Part shown: positions 43,011-52,059 of the stretch, one piece after another | Position numbering within the stretch: position 1 is the first letter of the stretch | Layout of the letters: every line of letters begins with the position of its first letter | From: Acidobacteriota bacterium | GTDB lineage: Bacteria > Acidobacteriota > Aminicenantia > Aminicenantales > Saccharicenantaceae | Assembly (NCBI GenBank): GCA_029569255.1 | Contig: JAKQUO010000008.1 | Location: 124,001-188,000 of the forward strand | Reading direction: 5' to 3' | DNA length: 64,000 nt | Made by a program: the position numbers and the translations under genes | The notes under the pieces: generated by a model | Database searches by the model: none | What the model was told of the DNA's origin: nothing | The model's input: the letters and a program-made list of their open reading frames with translations, nothing else

Positions 43011-43748
43011 ATGGGCGACGCCGTCTACCGCCTCGAGAACGTCGCCTTCGAGTACCCGGGTCCGACGGAGCCCGGCTTCCGTCTCGAGATCGACGCGCTG
43101 GCCGTCGGGGCCGGGGAGGTCCTGGCCCTGGTCGGGCCCAACGGCGCCGGCAAGACGACCCTGCTCTCGCTCCTGGCCTTCCTGGCCCGCCCGTCCGCCG
43201 GGCGGATCGAATTCCTCGGCGGCGATCCCTGGGCCGGCGGCGACGGCGCCACGGCGGCCCGGCGCCAAGCCGTCCTCGTGACCCACCATCCCTATCTCTT
43301 CAAGGGCTCGGTCGGCGACAACGTCGCCTTCGGCCTCAAGCTCCGCAAGGCGCCCGAAGGCGAGGTCCGCGCCCGCGTCCGCTCCGCGTTGGCCCTGGTC
43401 GAGCTCGACGGCTGGGAGAAGCGATCCGTCTCCGGGCTGAGCGCCGGCCAGGTCCAACGCGTCGCCCTGGCCCGGGCCCTGGCCCTGCGCCCCAGGGCGC
43501 TCCTCCTCGACGAGCCGACGGCCAGCCTCGACGCCGGGCTGAGGACACGCCTGGAGGCCCTCCTCCGCCGGGCCGGGCCCGAGGAGGGGACGACCGTCGT
43601 CTTTTCCACGCACAGCTTCTCCCAGGCCTCCCGCCTCGCCGGCGCCGTCCTCTATCTCGCCGAGGGGCGGCCGGCCGACCCGGGCCGGGAGGCCCCCGGC
43701 CATTTCCCTTCGGCCCGGGGTTCTGTTAAGATTCGAGGGTCCCCATGA
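43011..43748 (+). CDS. tupC: Tungstate ABC transporter ATP-binding protein
   Basis: 245 residues. Walker A GPNGAGKTT, Q-loop region VTHHPYLF, signature LSAGQVQRVALARAL, Walker B ALLLDEPTASLD and the switch His in FSTHSF are all present. The signature Ser-Ala-Gly-Gln departs slightly from LSGGQ. The gene follows tupB after one base and overlaps moeA by 4 nt, tying uptake directly to cofactor synthesis. Confidence 0.93.
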   Translation: MGDAVYRLENVAFEYPGPTEPGFRLEIDALAVGAGEVLALVGPNGAGKTTLLSLLAFLARPSAGRIEFLGGDPWAGGDGATAARRQAVLVTHHPYLFKGSVGDNVAFGLKLRKAPEGEVRARVRSALALVELDGWEKRSVSGLSAGQVQRVALARALALRPRALLLDEPTASLDAGLRTRLEALLRRAGPEEGTTVVFSTHSFSQASRLAGAVLYLAEGRPADPGREAPGHFPSARGSVKIRGSP

Positions 43749-44947
43749 TCGAGTTCGCCGAGGCCCGCGCCCTCGTCCTCGCCGCCGCGAAGGCCCTGCC
43801 GGCGGAGACCGTCCCGCTCGCCCGGGCGCTCGGACGGACCCTGGCCCGCGACGTCAAGGCCCGCGAGGCGGTCCCGCCTTTCGCCAAGGCGACGATGGAC
43901 GGGTACGCCGTCCGGGCGGCCGACACGCTCGCGGCCCCGGCGGCCGCGCTGGCGGTCGTCGACGACCTGCCCGCGGGCCGCCTCTCCCGCCGCGCCCTCG
44001 GCCCGGGGCAGGCGGCCCGGATCATGACCGGCGCGCCGCTGCCACGGGGCGCCGACGCCGTGGTCATGGCCGAGGACGCGGAGCGTTCCGAAGGCGGCGT
44101 CCTCGTCCGCCGCGCGGTCCGGCCCGGCGACAACATCGGGCTGGCCGGCGAAGACCTGAAGCGGGGCGAGACGGCCGTCGACCGCGGCGCCGTCATCGGC
44201 CCGGCCGAGATCGGCATGCTGGCCGCCGCGAACTTGCGCCGCGTCCCCGTCGTCCGCCGCCCCCGCGTCGCCGTCATCGCCACCGGCGACGAGGTCGTCG
44301 AGGCCGGCGGGAGGAAGCGGCGCGGCCAGATCCGCAACGCCAACGGCCCGGCCCTCACGGCCATGGCCGTCCGGGCCGGGGCCGAGGCCCGCTATCTCGG
44401 CATCGCCCGCGACCGGCCCGCGGCCCTGGCCGCCAAGCTCGCCCGGGCCCGGGGTTACGACGCCGTCGTCCTCTCCGGCGGCGTCTCGGTCGGCGATCAC
44501 GACCTGGTCAAGGAGGAGCTTCCGGCGGCGGGCGTCGAGCCCGTCTTCTGGCGGGTCCGGATCAAGCCCGGCAAGCCCGTCTTCTTCGGCCGCCGCGGCC
44601 GTCAGCTCGTCTTCGGGCTGCCCGGCAACCCGGCCAGCGCCCTGGTCACGTTCCTTCTCTTCGTCGAGCCCGCCCTGGCCGCGATGCTCGGCCGGCCCGG
44701 GCCCGCCCCCGCGACCGTCACCGCGGTCCTGGCCGAGGACATCACGGTCAAGGACGACCGGACCCAGTTCCTGCGCGGCGTCGTCGTCGAGCCCGGCCCG
44801 GTCCTCCGGGTCGCGCCCTACGGCGACCAGCGCAGCGGCGTCCTCAGGTCCATGGTCCGCAGCCGGGTCCTCATCGTCGTCCCCGGCGGCGCCCGGCGCG
44901 TCGAAGCGGGCCGCGAGGTCGAGACGATCTTCCTGGACGGACGGTGA
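43745..44947 (+). CDS. moeA: Molybdopterin molybdenumtransferase MoeA
   Basis: 400 residues. MoeA features: MDGYAV, IMTGAPLPRGADAVVM, ATGDEVVEAG, the Mog-like segment LSGGVSVGDHDLVKEEL, and LPGNPASALV. It inserts molybdate, or tungstate here, into adenylylated molybdopterin. It sits between the tungstate transporter and moaC with short overlaps, so the metal is likely channelled to it. Whether the enzyme prefers W over Mo cannot be told. Confidence 0.95.
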   Translation: MIEFAEARALVLAAAKALPAETVPLARALGRTLARDVKAREAVPPFAKATMDGYAVRAADTLAAPAAALAVVDDLPAGRLSRRALGPGQAARIMTGAPLPRGADAVVMAEDAERSEGGVLVRRAVRPGDNIGLAGEDLKRGETAVDRGAVIGPAEIGMLAAANLRRVPVVRRPRVAVIATGDEVVEAGGRKRRGQIRNANGPALTAMAVRAGAEARYLGIARDRPAALAAKLARARGYDAVVLSGGVSVGDHDLVKEELPAAGVEPVFWRVRIKPGKPVFFGRRGRQLVFGLPGNPASALVTFLLFVEPALAAMLGRPGPAPATVTAVLAEDITVKDDRTQFLRGVVVEPGPVLRVAPYGDQRSGVLRSMVRSRVLIVVPGGARRVEAGREVETIFLDGR

Positions 44948-44951
44948 GCCC

Positions 44952-45425
44952 ATGGCCAAGCTCAGCCACGTCGACCGCGAGGGCCGGGCCCGCATGGTCG
45001 ATATCGGGCCCAAGGCGGCGACCCGGCGCGAGGCCGCGGCCTCGGCCTTCGTCAAGCTCGGCCCGGCGACGCTGCGCCTCGTCCGGTCCGGCCGCCTGGC
45101 CAAGGGCGGCGTCCTGGCCACGGCCCGGCTGGCCGGCATCCAGGCGGCCAAAAGGACCGCCGAGCTCATCCCCCTGACCCACCCCCTGCCCCTCGAGAAC
45201 GTCGCCGTCGACATCGACGCGCTGAAGACGGGCCTGCGCGTCCGCTGCCGCGTCGCCGTCGAGGCCAAGACCGGGGCCGAAATGGAGGCCCTGACGGGGG
45301 CCGCCGTGGCCGCCCTGACCGTCTACGACATGGTCAAGGCCGTCGAGCGCGGGGCCGAGATCTCCCGCCTGCGCCTCGACTTCAAGAGCGGCGGCGCGAG
45401 CGGGGTCTTCCGGAGACGGGCATGA
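44952..45425 (+). CDS. moaC: Cyclic pyranopterin monophosphate synthase accessory protein MoaC
   Basis: 157 residues. The family pattern LSHVDREGRARMVDIGPKAATRREA is followed by LTHPLPLENV, AKTGAEMEALTGAAVAALTVYDM and KAVERG, which hold the catalytic Lys and Glu residues. With MoaA it turns GTP into cyclic pyranopterin monophosphate, the first stable intermediate of the cofactor. It is 4 bp after moeA and overlaps the MOSC gene by 4 nt. Confidence 0.96.
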   Translation: MAKLSHVDREGRARMVDIGPKAATRREAAASAFVKLGPATLRLVRSGRLAKGGVLATARLAGIQAAKRTAELIPLTHPLPLENVAVDIDALKTGLRVRCRVAVEAKTGAEMEALTGAAVAALTVYDMVKAVERGAEISRLRLDFKSGGASGVFRRRA

Positions 45426-45892
45426 CCGCGGCCGGGGGCCCGGCGGCGGGCCGGATCGTTTCCGTCAACACGAGCCCCAAGAAAGGCCAGCTCAAGACGC
45501 CCGTACCCGCGGCCGAGCTCGTCGCCGGGCAGGGCATCGCCGGGGACGCCCACCGGGGGCTCGGCCACCGCCAGGTCTCGCTCCTGATGATCGAGGACAT
45601 CGAGGCCCAGCGGGACCGGCTCGGCGGCGCGGCCGGGGTCCGGCTCGGGCCGGGGTCCTACGCCGAGAACCTGACCACGCGGGGCCTCGACCTCGGCGCC
45701 CTCCGCGTCGGCGACGAGATCGCCGTCGGAGCGTCCGTCCGCCTGCGGGTCAGCCAGATCGGCAAGGAGTGCCACACGAAGTGCGCCGTGTTCAAGATCG
45801 TCGGCGACTGCATCATGCCGGTCCGCGGCGTCTTCTGCGAGGTCCTGGAAGGCGGCGCGGTCCGGCCCGGGGACGCCGTTGAGAAGCGCTAA
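45422..45892 (+). CDS. MOSC-domain protein
   Basis: 156 residues. The MOSC beta-barrel is seen in GRIVSVNTSPKKGQ, GIAGDAHRGLGHRQVSLL, SYAENLTTRGLDL and VSQIGKECHTKCAVF, which carries the conserved Cys pair region. MOSC domains bind the cofactor or sulfur during its maturation. Its place between moaC and moaA, with overlaps on both sides, supports a cofactor role. The exact step is unknown. Confidence 0.88.
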   Translation: MTAAGGPAAGRIVSVNTSPKKGQLKTPVPAAELVAGQGIAGDAHRGLGHRQVSLLMIEDIEAQRDRLGGAAGVRLGPGSYAENLTTRGLDLGALRVGDEIAVGASVRLRVSQIGKECHTKCAVFKIVGDCIMPVRGVFCEVLEGGAVRPGDAVEKR

Positions 45893-46850
45893 GGTCCTCC
45901 GCGTCTCGGTCACCGACCGCTGCGACCTGCGCTGCGTCTACTGCATGCCCGAGGCGGGCGTTCCTCTCGTCCCGATGGCCGAGATGCTGACCTACGAGGA
46001 GATCGCGGCCGTGGCCCGCGCGGCCATGGCCGCCGGCGTCCGGCGCTTCCGGCTGACCGGAGGCGAGCCGCTGGCCCGGCGCGGCCTCGCGGCCCTGGTC
46101 CGGCTGCTGGCCGGGCTCGGGCCGGACGACCTGGCCCTGACGACCAACGGGATGCGGCTGGCCGAGGCCGCGGCCGGGCTCAAGGCCGCCGGCCTCGGCC
46201 GGGTGACCGTCAGCCTGGACACGCTCCGCCCGGACCGCTTCGAGAAGATCGCCCGGCGAAAGGGCATCGAGCGCATCTTCGCGGGGATCGCCGCGGCCCG
46301 CGCGGCCGGGCTCGCGCCCGTCAAGATCAACACGGTCGTCATCCGGGGCCTCAACGACGACGAGGTCCCCGACTTCGTCCGCTTCGCCCGCGCGGAGCGG
46401 GTCGAGGTCCGCTTCATCGAGCTCATGCCGACGAGCGGCCTCGGCCCGGAGTGCAAGGAGCTGGGGGGCTGGCGGCCGGCCCTCGTCGTCAAGGGCGCGG
46501 AGGTCCGGGCCCGCGTCGAGGACGCGTTCGGGCCGCTCGCTCCCGTCCCGGACGCGGGCGGCGTCGCCTCGGTCTTCCGGCTCGACGACGGGACCCGGCT
46601 CGGCTTCATCGCCCCGCTGTCCGAGCCCTTCTGCCGGGGCTGCGGGCGGCTCCGGCTCGGCCCGGACGGGCGGTTGCGGGTCTGCCTCTTCGACCGCGCG
46701 GGGACCGATCTGCGCCGGGCCCTGCGCGAGGGGACGGGCGGGCCGGCCGCGCTCGAAGGCCTCATCCGCTCGGCCCTCGCCTCCAAGGCGACCTGGGAGC
46801 GGGGCGCGCTCGAGGCCCTGACGAGCGAGATGTTCCGGATCGGAGGATGA
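45879..46850 (+). CDS. moaA: GTP 3',8-cyclase MoaA
   Basis: 323 residues from a TTG start that overlaps the MOSC gene by 14 nt. The radical-SAM cluster motif is Cys15, Cys19, Cys22 (CDLRCVYC); RLTGGEPL binds SAM. The C-terminal second cluster is in FCRGCGRLRLGPDG and RVCLF, and the chain ends in Gly-Gly (RIGG), both required in MoaA. It starts molybdopterin synthesis from GTP together with MoaC. Confidence 0.95.
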   Translation: MRSAKVLRVSVTDRCDLRCVYCMPEAGVPLVPMAEMLTYEEIAAVARAAMAAGVRRFRLTGGEPLARRGLAALVRLLAGLGPDDLALTTNGMRLAEAAAGLKAAGLGRVTVSLDTLRPDRFEKIARRKGIERIFAGIAAARAAGLAPVKINTVVIRGLNDDEVPDFVRFARAERVEVRFIELMPTSGLGPECKELGGWRPALVVKGAEVRARVEDAFGPLAPVPDAGGVASVFRLDDGTRLGFIAPLSEPFCRGCGRLRLGPDGRLRVCLFDRAGTDLRRALREGTGGPAALEGLIRSALASKATWERGALEALTSEMFRIGG

Positions 46851-46852
46851 CC

Positions 46853-47350
46853 ATGAGAGTCGGGATCCTCACCGTCAGCGACAAGGCCTCGCGGGGCGAG
46901 CGCGAGGACCGCAGCGGGCCGGCAGCGCGCCGGGTGATCGAGGCCGCCGGCGGCCAGGTCGTCCGGACGGCCGTCGTCCCGGACGAGGAGGCGGACATCC
47001 GCGGCGTCCTCGTCGCCTGGTCCGACGAGGGCCTCGACCTCGTCCTGACGACCGGCGGGACGGGGTTCGGCCCCCGGGACCGGACGCCCGAGGCGACCAA
47101 GGCCGTGATCGAGCGGGAGACGCCCGGCCTGCCCGAGGCCATGCGCAGGGCGGGGGCGGAGCGGACGCCGGCGGCCATCCTCAGCCGGGCGGCGGCCGGC
47201 ATCCGCAAGTCGACGCTGATCGTCAACCTGCCCGGCAGCGAGCGGGCCGTCCGCGAGAGCCTGGCGGCCGTCCTCCCGGCCCTGGCGCACGGCCTCGACA
47301 TCCTCAGGGGCGCGGCCTCGGAGTGCGCCGGGACCGGCCGCCGGTCGTGA
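46853..47350 (+). CDS. mog: Molybdopterin adenylyltransferase, MogA/MoaB type
   Basis: 165 residues. The fold is marked by VGILTVSDKASRGEREDRSGP, LVLTTGGTGFGPRDRTPEAT and TLIVNLPGSERAV. It activates molybdopterin with ATP before metal insertion by MoeA. ATG 46853 was preferred over 46847 because GGAGG lies 6 nt upstream of it. This is the last gene of the run; moaD, moaE and moeB are not in the window. Confidence 0.92.
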   Translation: MRVGILTVSDKASRGEREDRSGPAARRVIEAAGGQVVRTAVVPDEEADIRGVLVAWSDEGLDLVLTTGGTGFGPRDRTPEATKAVIERETPGLPEAMRRAGAERTPAAILSRAAAGIRKSTLIVNLPGSERAVRESLAAVLPALAHGLDILRGAASECAGTGRRS

Positions 47351-47366
47351 TATAATGGAGGCGGCC

Positions 47367-48635
47367 ATGAACGGACCGGTCCGCCGCTTCCTTTCCGTCC
47401 TCGGGGCGATCCTCACGGTCGCCTCGGGGGTCCGGGCCCAGGTCCTGCGGCACGAGATCGCGGCCGTCAACATCGAGGTCCCCGTGCGCGTCTTTCAGGG
47501 CGGGGCGTTCGTCGACAACCTGACCCTCGACGACTTCGAGCTCTTCGAGGACGGCCTCCCGCAGAAGATCGAGGCCTTCTATCTCGTCAAGAAGCGGATC
47601 ATCGAGCGGCAGGAGCCGGGCGGGGACGCCGTGCCGGCCACGACCCGCCATTTCTTCCTCTTCTTCCAGCTCGGCGACTACGACGCCAAGGTCGGCGAGG
47701 CCCTGGGCTATTTCGTCAGGACCGTCCTGCTCCCCGGCGACAACCTGACCATCGTCACGCCCCTGAAGACCTACCGGATGAAGGGCGAGCTCTTCGGCCT
47801 CGTCGGACGGGAGAAGACCTACGCCCAGGTCGTCGGGCTCCTGCGGCGCGACATCCAGTCCGGCTACACGGAATCCCGGGCCATCCTCGGGGAGATGACC
47901 GATCTCGCCCGGGTCATCGCCTCCGACGTCCGGGCCCGCGAAATCACCGCGGAAGGGATCACCCAGGCGCTCGTCGATCCCTTGGCGGCCATCCCGGCCG
48001 AGTCGCCCTATCAGGGCGTGGCCATCGAGGAGCAGCTGATGCACTACGCCGCGCTCCTCGGCCGCCTGGAATCCCTGCGGGCCGTGGACGAGAAGCGCCT
48101 GCTCGCCTTCGCCGCCGATCTCAAGGCCCTCGAGGGCCAGAAGGGCGTTTTCTTCTTCTACCAGAGGGAGTTCATCCCCAAGCTCGACCCCCGGATCATC
48201 GACATGCTGGCGACGAAATACAACCAGAGGCCCGACATCGCCCAATCCCTCGACACCATCTTCGGGCTCGAGAGGCGGGAGACGTCGCTCAACGTGGACA
48301 TCGTCACCAAGGCCTACGCCGACGCTTCGGCGTCGGTCCATTTCCTCTACGTCGCCCGGCCGGCCGACCGGTTCAGCGGGGTCCGCATGGAGGAGATGTC
48401 GGAGGACATCTTCGGCCCCCTCCGGGAGATGGCCCGGGCCACGGGCGGGCTCGCGGCGGCGTCGGCGAACATCGCCGCGGTCATGCGGCAGGCCGTGGAG
48501 GCCTCGGAGAACTATTACCTGCTGTACTACACGCCCGCGGCCCTGCGGGCCGACGGCCGGTTCCGCAGCCTGACCGTCAAGGTCCGCGGCCGGGACTTCC
48601 GCGTCACCCACAGGCAGGGGTTCGTTGACGATTAG
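47367..48635 (+). CDS. VWFA-related Acidobacterial-type exported protein (copy 2)
   Basis: 422 residues with a signal peptide ending near GVRAQ. It shares the layout of the protein at 25611-26798: AVNIEVPVRVFQGGAFVDNLTLDDFELFED at the start, HFFLFFQLGDYD in place of a VWA metal site, and NYYLLYYTPAALRADGRFRSLTVKVRG at the end. A TATAAT lies at 47351-47356, and ATG 47367 follows GGAGG. Probably an envelope protein. It opens the block that leads to the GWxTD and TonB-receptor genes. Confidence 0.8.
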   Translation: MNGPVRRFLSVLGAILTVASGVRAQVLRHEIAAVNIEVPVRVFQGGAFVDNLTLDDFELFEDGLPQKIEAFYLVKKRIIERQEPGGDAVPATTRHFFLFFQLGDYDAKVGEALGYFVRTVLLPGDNLTIVTPLKTYRMKGELFGLVGREKTYAQVVGLLRRDIQSGYTESRAILGEMTDLARVIASDVRAREITAEGITQALVDPLAAIPAESPYQGVAIEEQLMHYAALLGRLESLRAVDEKRLLAFAADLKALEGQKGVFFFYQREFIPKLDPRIIDMLATKYNQRPDIAQSLDTIFGLERRETSLNVDIVTKAYADASASVHFLYVARPADRFSGVRMEEMSEDIFGPLREMARATGGLAAASANIAAVMRQAVEASENYYLLYYTPAALRADGRFRSLTVKVRGRDFRVTHRQGFVDD

Positions 48636-48657
48636 CGGCGGCCCGGGGCGGGGCGGC

Positions 48658-48685
48658 TTGCTTTGTCGCTCCGACATGTTAGAAT
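48658..48685 (+). promoter_or_regulatory. Sigma70-type promoter of the TPR gene
   Basis: TTGCTT (48658-48663) and TAGAAT (48680-48685) with a 16-bp spacer; GAGGAGG at 48697-48703 precedes ATG 48709. Confidence 0.55.
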
Positions 48686-48708
48686 AGTCCCTCACCGAGG
48701 AGGTCGAG

Positions 48709-49626
48709 ATGAAGAAAGCGGCATGGCTTGGCCTCGTGGCGCTCCTCTGCGCCGGCGCCCTTCTGGCCCAGGACTACAAGGGCAAGGGGCGCCTCCAGGG
48801 CGTCGTCACCGACGAGCAAGGCAAGCCCCTCGAGGGCGTCACCGTCCGGCTGTTCTCGCTCAAGGCCCAGGACGGCATCTCCGTCCAGACGGACAAGGCC
48901 GGCAAGTGGCTCGCCGCTTGGATCCGCAGCGGCGGCTGGAACGTCGATTTCGTCAAGATCGGCTACGCCCCCAAGAAGGTGTCGGTCGATATCTCCGAGA
49001 GCAAGAAAAACCCCGACATCAACGTCAAGCTGGTCAAGGTCGAGGGCCTCGTGCTGACCGACGAGATCCGGAACCTCCTGACCAAGGGGAACGAGCTGTT
49101 CGACGCCCGGGATTATGACGGGGCCCGGGCGGTCTACGAGAGCATCCTGGCCAATTACCCGGACGCCTCCTTCATCCACATGAACATCGGCAACTGCTAC
49201 TTCGCCCAGGAGAAGTACGAGCTGGCCGAGGCGAGCTACCTGAAGGTCATCGAGAAGGACGCGAAGAACATCAGCGCCATCATCGCCGTCGGCAACAGCT
49301 ACGCCAACCGCGGCGATTCGGCCAAGGCGCTCGAGTGGTACGGCAAGGTCGAGTTCGAGAAGATCGACGACCCGACGGTCCTCTACAACCTCGGCACGAA
49401 CTACTACAACAACGCCAAGTTCGAGGACGCCCTCAAGTTCTACCAGAAGGCCGTGGAGAAGCAGAAGGATTCGGCCGACGCGCTCTTCCAGCTCGGCCTG
49501 ACCTTCCTCAACCTCCAGCGGAACGCGGAAGCCGTCGCGGCCTTCGAGGAGTACCTGAAGGTCGACGCCGAGTCCGGGCGGTCGGCCCAGGTCAAGGGGT
49601 TCCTCGAGTATCTGAAGAAGAAGTAG
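48709..49626 (+). CDS. Exported TPR protein with carboxypeptidase-regulatory-like domain
   Basis: 305 residues. A signal peptide ends near ALLAQD. Residues 25-110 form a carboxypeptidase-regulatory-like beta domain (GRLQGVVTDEQGKPLEGVTVRLF). Residues 120-300 are about five TPR units (ALEWYGKVEFEKIDDPTVLYN, ALKFYQKAVEKQKDSADAL). It is likely a periplasmic scaffold. The GWxTD gene follows after 16 bp, suggesting they act together. Confidence 0.8.
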   Translation: MKKAAWLGLVALLCAGALLAQDYKGKGRLQGVVTDEQGKPLEGVTVRLFSLKAQDGISVQTDKAGKWLAAWIRSGGWNVDFVKIGYAPKKVSVDISESKKNPDINVKLVKVEGLVLTDEIRNLLTKGNELFDARDYDGARAVYESILANYPDASFIHMNIGNCYFAQEKYELAEASYLKVIEKDAKNISAIIAVGNSYANRGDSAKALEWYGKVEFEKIDDPTVLYNLGTNYYNNAKFEDALKFYQKAVEKQKDSADALFQLGLTFLNLQRNAEAVAAFEEYLKVDAESGRSAQVKGFLEYLKKK

Positions 49627-49642
49627 CGCTCCCGGGCCGGCC

Positions 49643-51712
49643 ATGAGACGCTTCCTGCGCGCGGCGCTCGTCCTCCTGCTCGCGGCGGCGTCCGCCCCGG
49701 CCCAGAAGGTCGACGAGAAGGACCTCCCCGAGCAGTACCGGGACTGGCTGGCCCTCGTCGCCTATCACATCCAGCCCGTCGAGCGGGACGTCTTCCTGCA
49801 GCTCCGGAGCGACCGGGACCGGGACGTCTTCATCGAGGCGTTCTGGAAACAGCGGGACCCGACGCCCGGGACGCCGGAGAACGAGTACCGGGACGAGCTC
49901 GCCAAGCGGTTCCGGTACGTCAACGAGTTCCTGGGGCGGACGGTGGCCCGCGAGGGCTGGCGGACCGACATGGGCCGCATCTACATGATCCTCGGCCCGC
50001 CCCAGGGCATCGAGCGCTTCGACGGGACGCAGGGCATCGTCCCCTGCCAGTCGTGGAGCTATTACGGCGACCCCCGCAAGGACCTCCCGCCCCAATTCAC
50101 CCTGCTGTTCTATCAGCGGGGCGGCGTCGGCGAATACAAGCTCTACGATCCCCTCTCCGACGGCCCCTCCCGGCTCCTCCAGCACCAGCGCGACATCGGC
50201 GACCCGTTCGACTACTCGGCCCTCTACGAAAAGATCGAGGACCAGTCGCCGACGCTGGCCGAGCTGTCCCTCACCCGCATCCCGGGCGATTACGGCCTCG
50301 ATTTCTCGCCTTCGCCGCGCAACGCCATCCTCATGGCCTCGATCCTCGAGTCCCCCAAGAAGGACGTGAACCCGTCCTACGCCTCCCACTTCCTCAATTA
50401 CAAGGGCCTGGTATCCACGGAGTACCTGACGAATTACGTCGAGAGCTACGCGGCGACGGCCCTGATCCACGACCCGGCCACGGGCCTGCGCTTCCTGCAC
50501 TTCTCGATGGTCCCCACCGATGTCAACGTCGACGCCTACGTCCCGAAGGACCAGTTCTACTGCAGCTTCCGGACCGACGTCAGCCTGCGGTCCGGCGAGG
50601 ACGTTATTTTCCAGTACACCCGGGAATTCCCCCTCTATTTCCCCAAGAGCGACTGGGAGCGGGTCCGGGCCAACGGCCTGGCCATCGAGGAGTCCTTCCC
50701 TGTCATCGAGGGCAAGTACAAGCTGAGCGTGCTCCTGACGAACACGGTCGGCAAGCAGTTCAGCGTCTTGGAGAAGGACATCGAGGTCCCGCCCGAGGGA
50801 ACGAAGCCCTCGCTCGACGGCCCCTTCCTCGGCTACAAGTTCGAGGCCTACCCCCGCGACGTGCACGTCCCCTTCAAGTCCGACGATCAGAAGCTCGTCA
50901 CGGACCCGAGGATGACGTTCGCCCGGACCGACACGCTGGCCGTCCTGTTCAACGTGGTCAACCCGACCGAGGACCTCCTCAAGGGCGGCGAAGCGCGGAT
51001 CGTGGTGCAGGGCCTGCGCGAGGCCGACCCGGTCCGGAAGTCCTTCACCGTCAAGCTCGCCGGCCTGCCGCTCCGGAGGGTCCTGAGCGTGCCTCAGACG
51101 ATCGCCGCGTCGGACCTCGATCCGGACTACTACGAGATCCGGCTCGAGCTCGTCGGCGCGAACGGAGAGACCCTCGGCGAGGGGAAGGGATCGTTCGTCA
51201 TCTCGCCGCTCGCCGCCGTCGGGCACCCGATCGCCAACGCCAAGGGCTTCGCCCTCGCCAACCAGTTCCTCTACCGCTACATGCTGGCCCAGCAGGCGGA
51301 GAGAACGGGACGCCGGGACCAGGCCCGGTCCCTCTACGACCAGGCCTACCAGCTCAACCCCGACTACCGGGAAGGGGTCGTCATGTACGCCGCCTTCCTC
51401 AACAAGACCGGGGCCTTCGGCGAGGCCCTCCAGGTCGCGGAAAGGCTCAGGGGCGACGACCAGAGGCGCTTCCCGTTCCATGTCCTCCGCGGCCAGGCCC
51501 TGATGGGCCAGGGCAAGTTCCAGGAAGCGCTCGACGAGCTCGTCCAGGCGAACCGGATCTACGACAGCGACACCACCGTCCTCAACGCCCTGGGGCAGTG
51601 CTATCTGAAGCTCGGCCGGAAGACGGAAGCCCTCGAGGCCTTGAAGGCGTCGCTGAAGCTCAACCCCGCCCAACCCGCCGTCCAGGCCCTCATCCGTGAG
51701 GCCGAGAAATAG
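49643..51712 (+). CDS. GWxTD-domain protein with C-terminal TPR repeats
   Basis: 689 residues with a signal peptide ending SAPAQ. Residues about 28-250 contain the GWxTD domain, with the name motif GWRTD at 105-109 inside REGWRTDMGRIYMILGPP. A middle beta-rich region follows, then TPR repeats from about residue 565. The domain is widespread in Acidobacteriota, Bacteroidetes and relatives, with unknown function, often near gliding or secretion genes. It shares an operon with the TPR protein upstream. Confidence 0.85.
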   Translation: MRRFLRAALVLLLAAASAPAQKVDEKDLPEQYRDWLALVAYHIQPVERDVFLQLRSDRDRDVFIEAFWKQRDPTPGTPENEYRDELAKRFRYVNEFLGRTVAREGWRTDMGRIYMILGPPQGIERFDGTQGIVPCQSWSYYGDPRKDLPPQFTLLFYQRGGVGEYKLYDPLSDGPSRLLQHQRDIGDPFDYSALYEKIEDQSPTLAELSLTRIPGDYGLDFSPSPRNAILMASILESPKKDVNPSYASHFLNYKGLVSTEYLTNYVESYAATALIHDPATGLRFLHFSMVPTDVNVDAYVPKDQFYCSFRTDVSLRSGEDVIFQYTREFPLYFPKSDWERVRANGLAIEESFPVIEGKYKLSVLLTNTVGKQFSVLEKDIEVPPEGTKPSLDGPFLGYKFEAYPRDVHVPFKSDDQKLVTDPRMTFARTDTLAVLFNVVNPTEDLLKGGEARIVVQGLREADPVRKSFTVKLAGLPLRRVLSVPQTIAASDLDPDYYEIRLELVGANGETLGEGKGSFVISPLAAVGHPIANAKGFALANQFLYRYMLAQQAERTGRRDQARSLYDQAYQLNPDYREGVVMYAAFLNKTGAFGEALQVAERLRGDDQRRFPFHVLRGQALMGQGKFQEALDELVQANRIYDSDTTVLNALGQCYLKLGRKTEALEALKASLKLNPAQPAVQALIREAEK

Positions 51713-51850
51713 GCCTGGGCTTCAATTTTTTGAATTCCATTCAAGGAATTGAGGGCCCGCCTCCCGATTCGGGCCTCGAATCGGTCCCCAAGAACCCAGG
51801 CCATCACGGCTCTCGAGGCGGGAGGCTGCCCGAGGCTCCCGCATCATGAT
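51713..51850. other. Structured intergenic region with several hairpins
   Basis: Inverted repeats seen after the GWxTD stop: TTGAAT/ATTCAA (51730-51735, 51739-51744), CCGATTC/GAATCGG (51764-51770, 51778-51784) and GCGGGAG/CTCCCGC (51818-51824, 51836-51842). GGCCTGGG just after the stop can pair with CCCAGGCC near 51796-51803, closing the first two hairpins into one domain. This could be a terminator region, enhancer sites for the sigma-54 promoter downstream, or a small RNA. No coding frame is convincing. Confidence 0.45.
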
Positions 51851-51979
51851 CCGCGGCTAGGCCGGGAAAGCCGCAATTATATTGTTGTTAACAGATTACG
51901 CCTGACCGCTTTTTCGGCGGACCCTGTCCGAGCTCTTTCATTTGAAGGTCATGCGCCCGCCTGAAGGCCCCTCGCCGGC

Positions 51980-51996
51980 TTGGCACGGGAATTGCA
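51980..51996 (+). promoter_or_regulatory. Sigma-54 (RpoN) promoter of the TonB-dependent receptor gene
   Basis: TTGGCACG, four bases, then TTGCA (51980-51996) matches the -24/-12 consensus at every position, with exactly 10 bp between GG and GC. Transcription would start near 52007, leaving a 5' leader of about 137 nt before the receptor gene. The site lies within a small palindrome, CGGGAAT-TGC-ATTCCCG (51986-52002). Sigma-54 needs an enhancer-binding activator, which is not in this window. Confidence 0.75.
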
Positions 51997-52059
51997 TTCC
52001 CGGATAGAAGCGGAATGCCGAGCATGTCATGAATTCAAAGATAAGACACGGAGGTGTGA

